Of a DNA stretch of 64,000 nt, positions 63,775 to 64,000 are shown piece after piece. The position numbers and the translations under genes are program-made. The notes below the pieces were generated by a model. That model searched no databases and had not been told where the DNA came from. It saw only the letters and a list, made by a program, of their open reading frames with translations. The stretch is from positions 82,798 through 146,797 of the forward strand of contig CASEXH010000003.1 of the NCBI GenBank assembly GCA_949291945.1, in the 5' to 3' direction. Numbering within the stretch: the first letter of the stretch is position 1; each line of letters starts with the position of its first letter. This DNA is from an uncultured Bacillota bacterium (GTDB lineage: Bacteria; Bacillota; Clostridia; Lachnospirales; Lachnospiraceae).

Positions 63775-64000
63775 GTTTTTTATACGCTTCTCAGAGAAGC
63801 TCTTGTTTAATTTACTGTACCTTCAAAACCACACATGTAAAACTGTTTATCCAACTTTGCCGCTTTACTTAGGTATTGGCCCCGTCCGCTTAGCAATCGG
63901 TCACTCATAGACCTGCGGTCTATTTCGTGTCCTTTGCTCCGCAAATGACTCCGGTCTGTCTTCCTCATCCGGGAATGCTTGCATTCCCGTCTGTTCCAGA
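63775..64000 (-). other. Region upstream of the tRNA cluster, possible rRNA spacer
   Basis: No gene found. On the minus strand the segment GTGTGGTTTTGAAGGTAC (about 63820-63837) resembles the sequence common in clostridial rRNA-operon spacers, so an rRNA operon may lie just beyond the window. A short hairpin CGGGAATGCTTGCATTCCCG is at about 63970-63990 and shares the GCTTGC core with repeat copies A and B. Weak evidence. Confidence 0.3.

Noticed and set aside
1..64000. CRISPR array, prophage or insertion sequence
   Set aside because: No regularly spaced repeats, integrase, transposase or phage structural genes were seen; the repeats found are few and mosaic.

Overview
The window is a 64 kb piece of chromosome from a low-to-mid GC Gram-positive anaerobe. 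The content fits class Clostridia, most likely family Lachnospiraceae (Blautia or Ruminococcus-like). This is inferred from a CotS-type spore-coat kinase, CwlD and a YaaH-like GH18 protein, a MecA adaptor, DUF1858 and 2[4Fe-4S] ferredoxin genes, a T-box before proS, YesM/YesL glycan regulation, an LrgAB operon and AGGAGG ribosome binding sites. No phage, insertion sequence or CRISPR array was found.

Layout. 1-8.1 kb: HU (cut by the window edge), a CotS-like kinase, cca, proS with a proline T-box, dCMP deaminase, upp, rpiB, tsaC and cwlD. 8.2-14.1 kb: an alpha-glucoside locus (binding protein, two permeases, GH13 glucosidase) downstream of a LacI regulator. 14.3-19.8 kb: a DivIVA-like coiled-coil protein, a GH18 protein, mecA, DUF1858, ferredoxin and a MerR regulator. 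19.9-27.8 kb: a TPP riboswitch with thiC, then dnaB-rplI-gdpP, rpsR-ssb-rpsF, DUF951 and a sirtuin. 27.8-30.1 kb: sortase B, a zinc-ribbon membrane protein and the initiator tRNA. 30.2-33.7 kb: AraC regulator with a second GH13 enzyme, a Ser/Asp-rich lipoprotein and a DUF5348 protein. 34-38 kb: a URO-D family protein and the operon lrgA-lrgB-cytidylate-kinase-like-fadR. 38.2-40.4 kb: pepT and a VanY peptidase.

40.7-51.2 kb is a mannoside-degradation locus: GH125, DUF4432, GH38, YesL, YesM kinase, then a response regulator that runs directly into a GH2 beta-mannosidase remnant. The regulator loses its output domain, the GH2 loses its N-terminus, and no transporter is present, which points to an internal deletion (or an assembly join) at about 42.79 kb.

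51.3-61.4 kb: a MATE transporter, then a cluster suited to 4-aminobutyrate (or a similar omega-amino acid) use. It holds a PucR regulator, a GSA-like class III aminotransferase, a second cytidylate-kinase-like protein, a polar amino-acid ABC transporter, 4-hydroxybutyrate dehydrogenase and a GABA aminotransferase. 61.7-64 kb: a 5'-truncated ABC exporter, a small Cys-rich protein, tRNA-Asn, tRNA-Cys and tRNA-Glu.

The least expected structure is a mosaic family of intergenic repeats at about 4.2, 21.5, 40.65, 57.85 and 61.4 kb. They share exchangeable modules, one a hairpin with a compensatory base-pair change. One copy sits inside the proS leader and another encodes the C-terminus of the second cytidylate-kinase-like protein.
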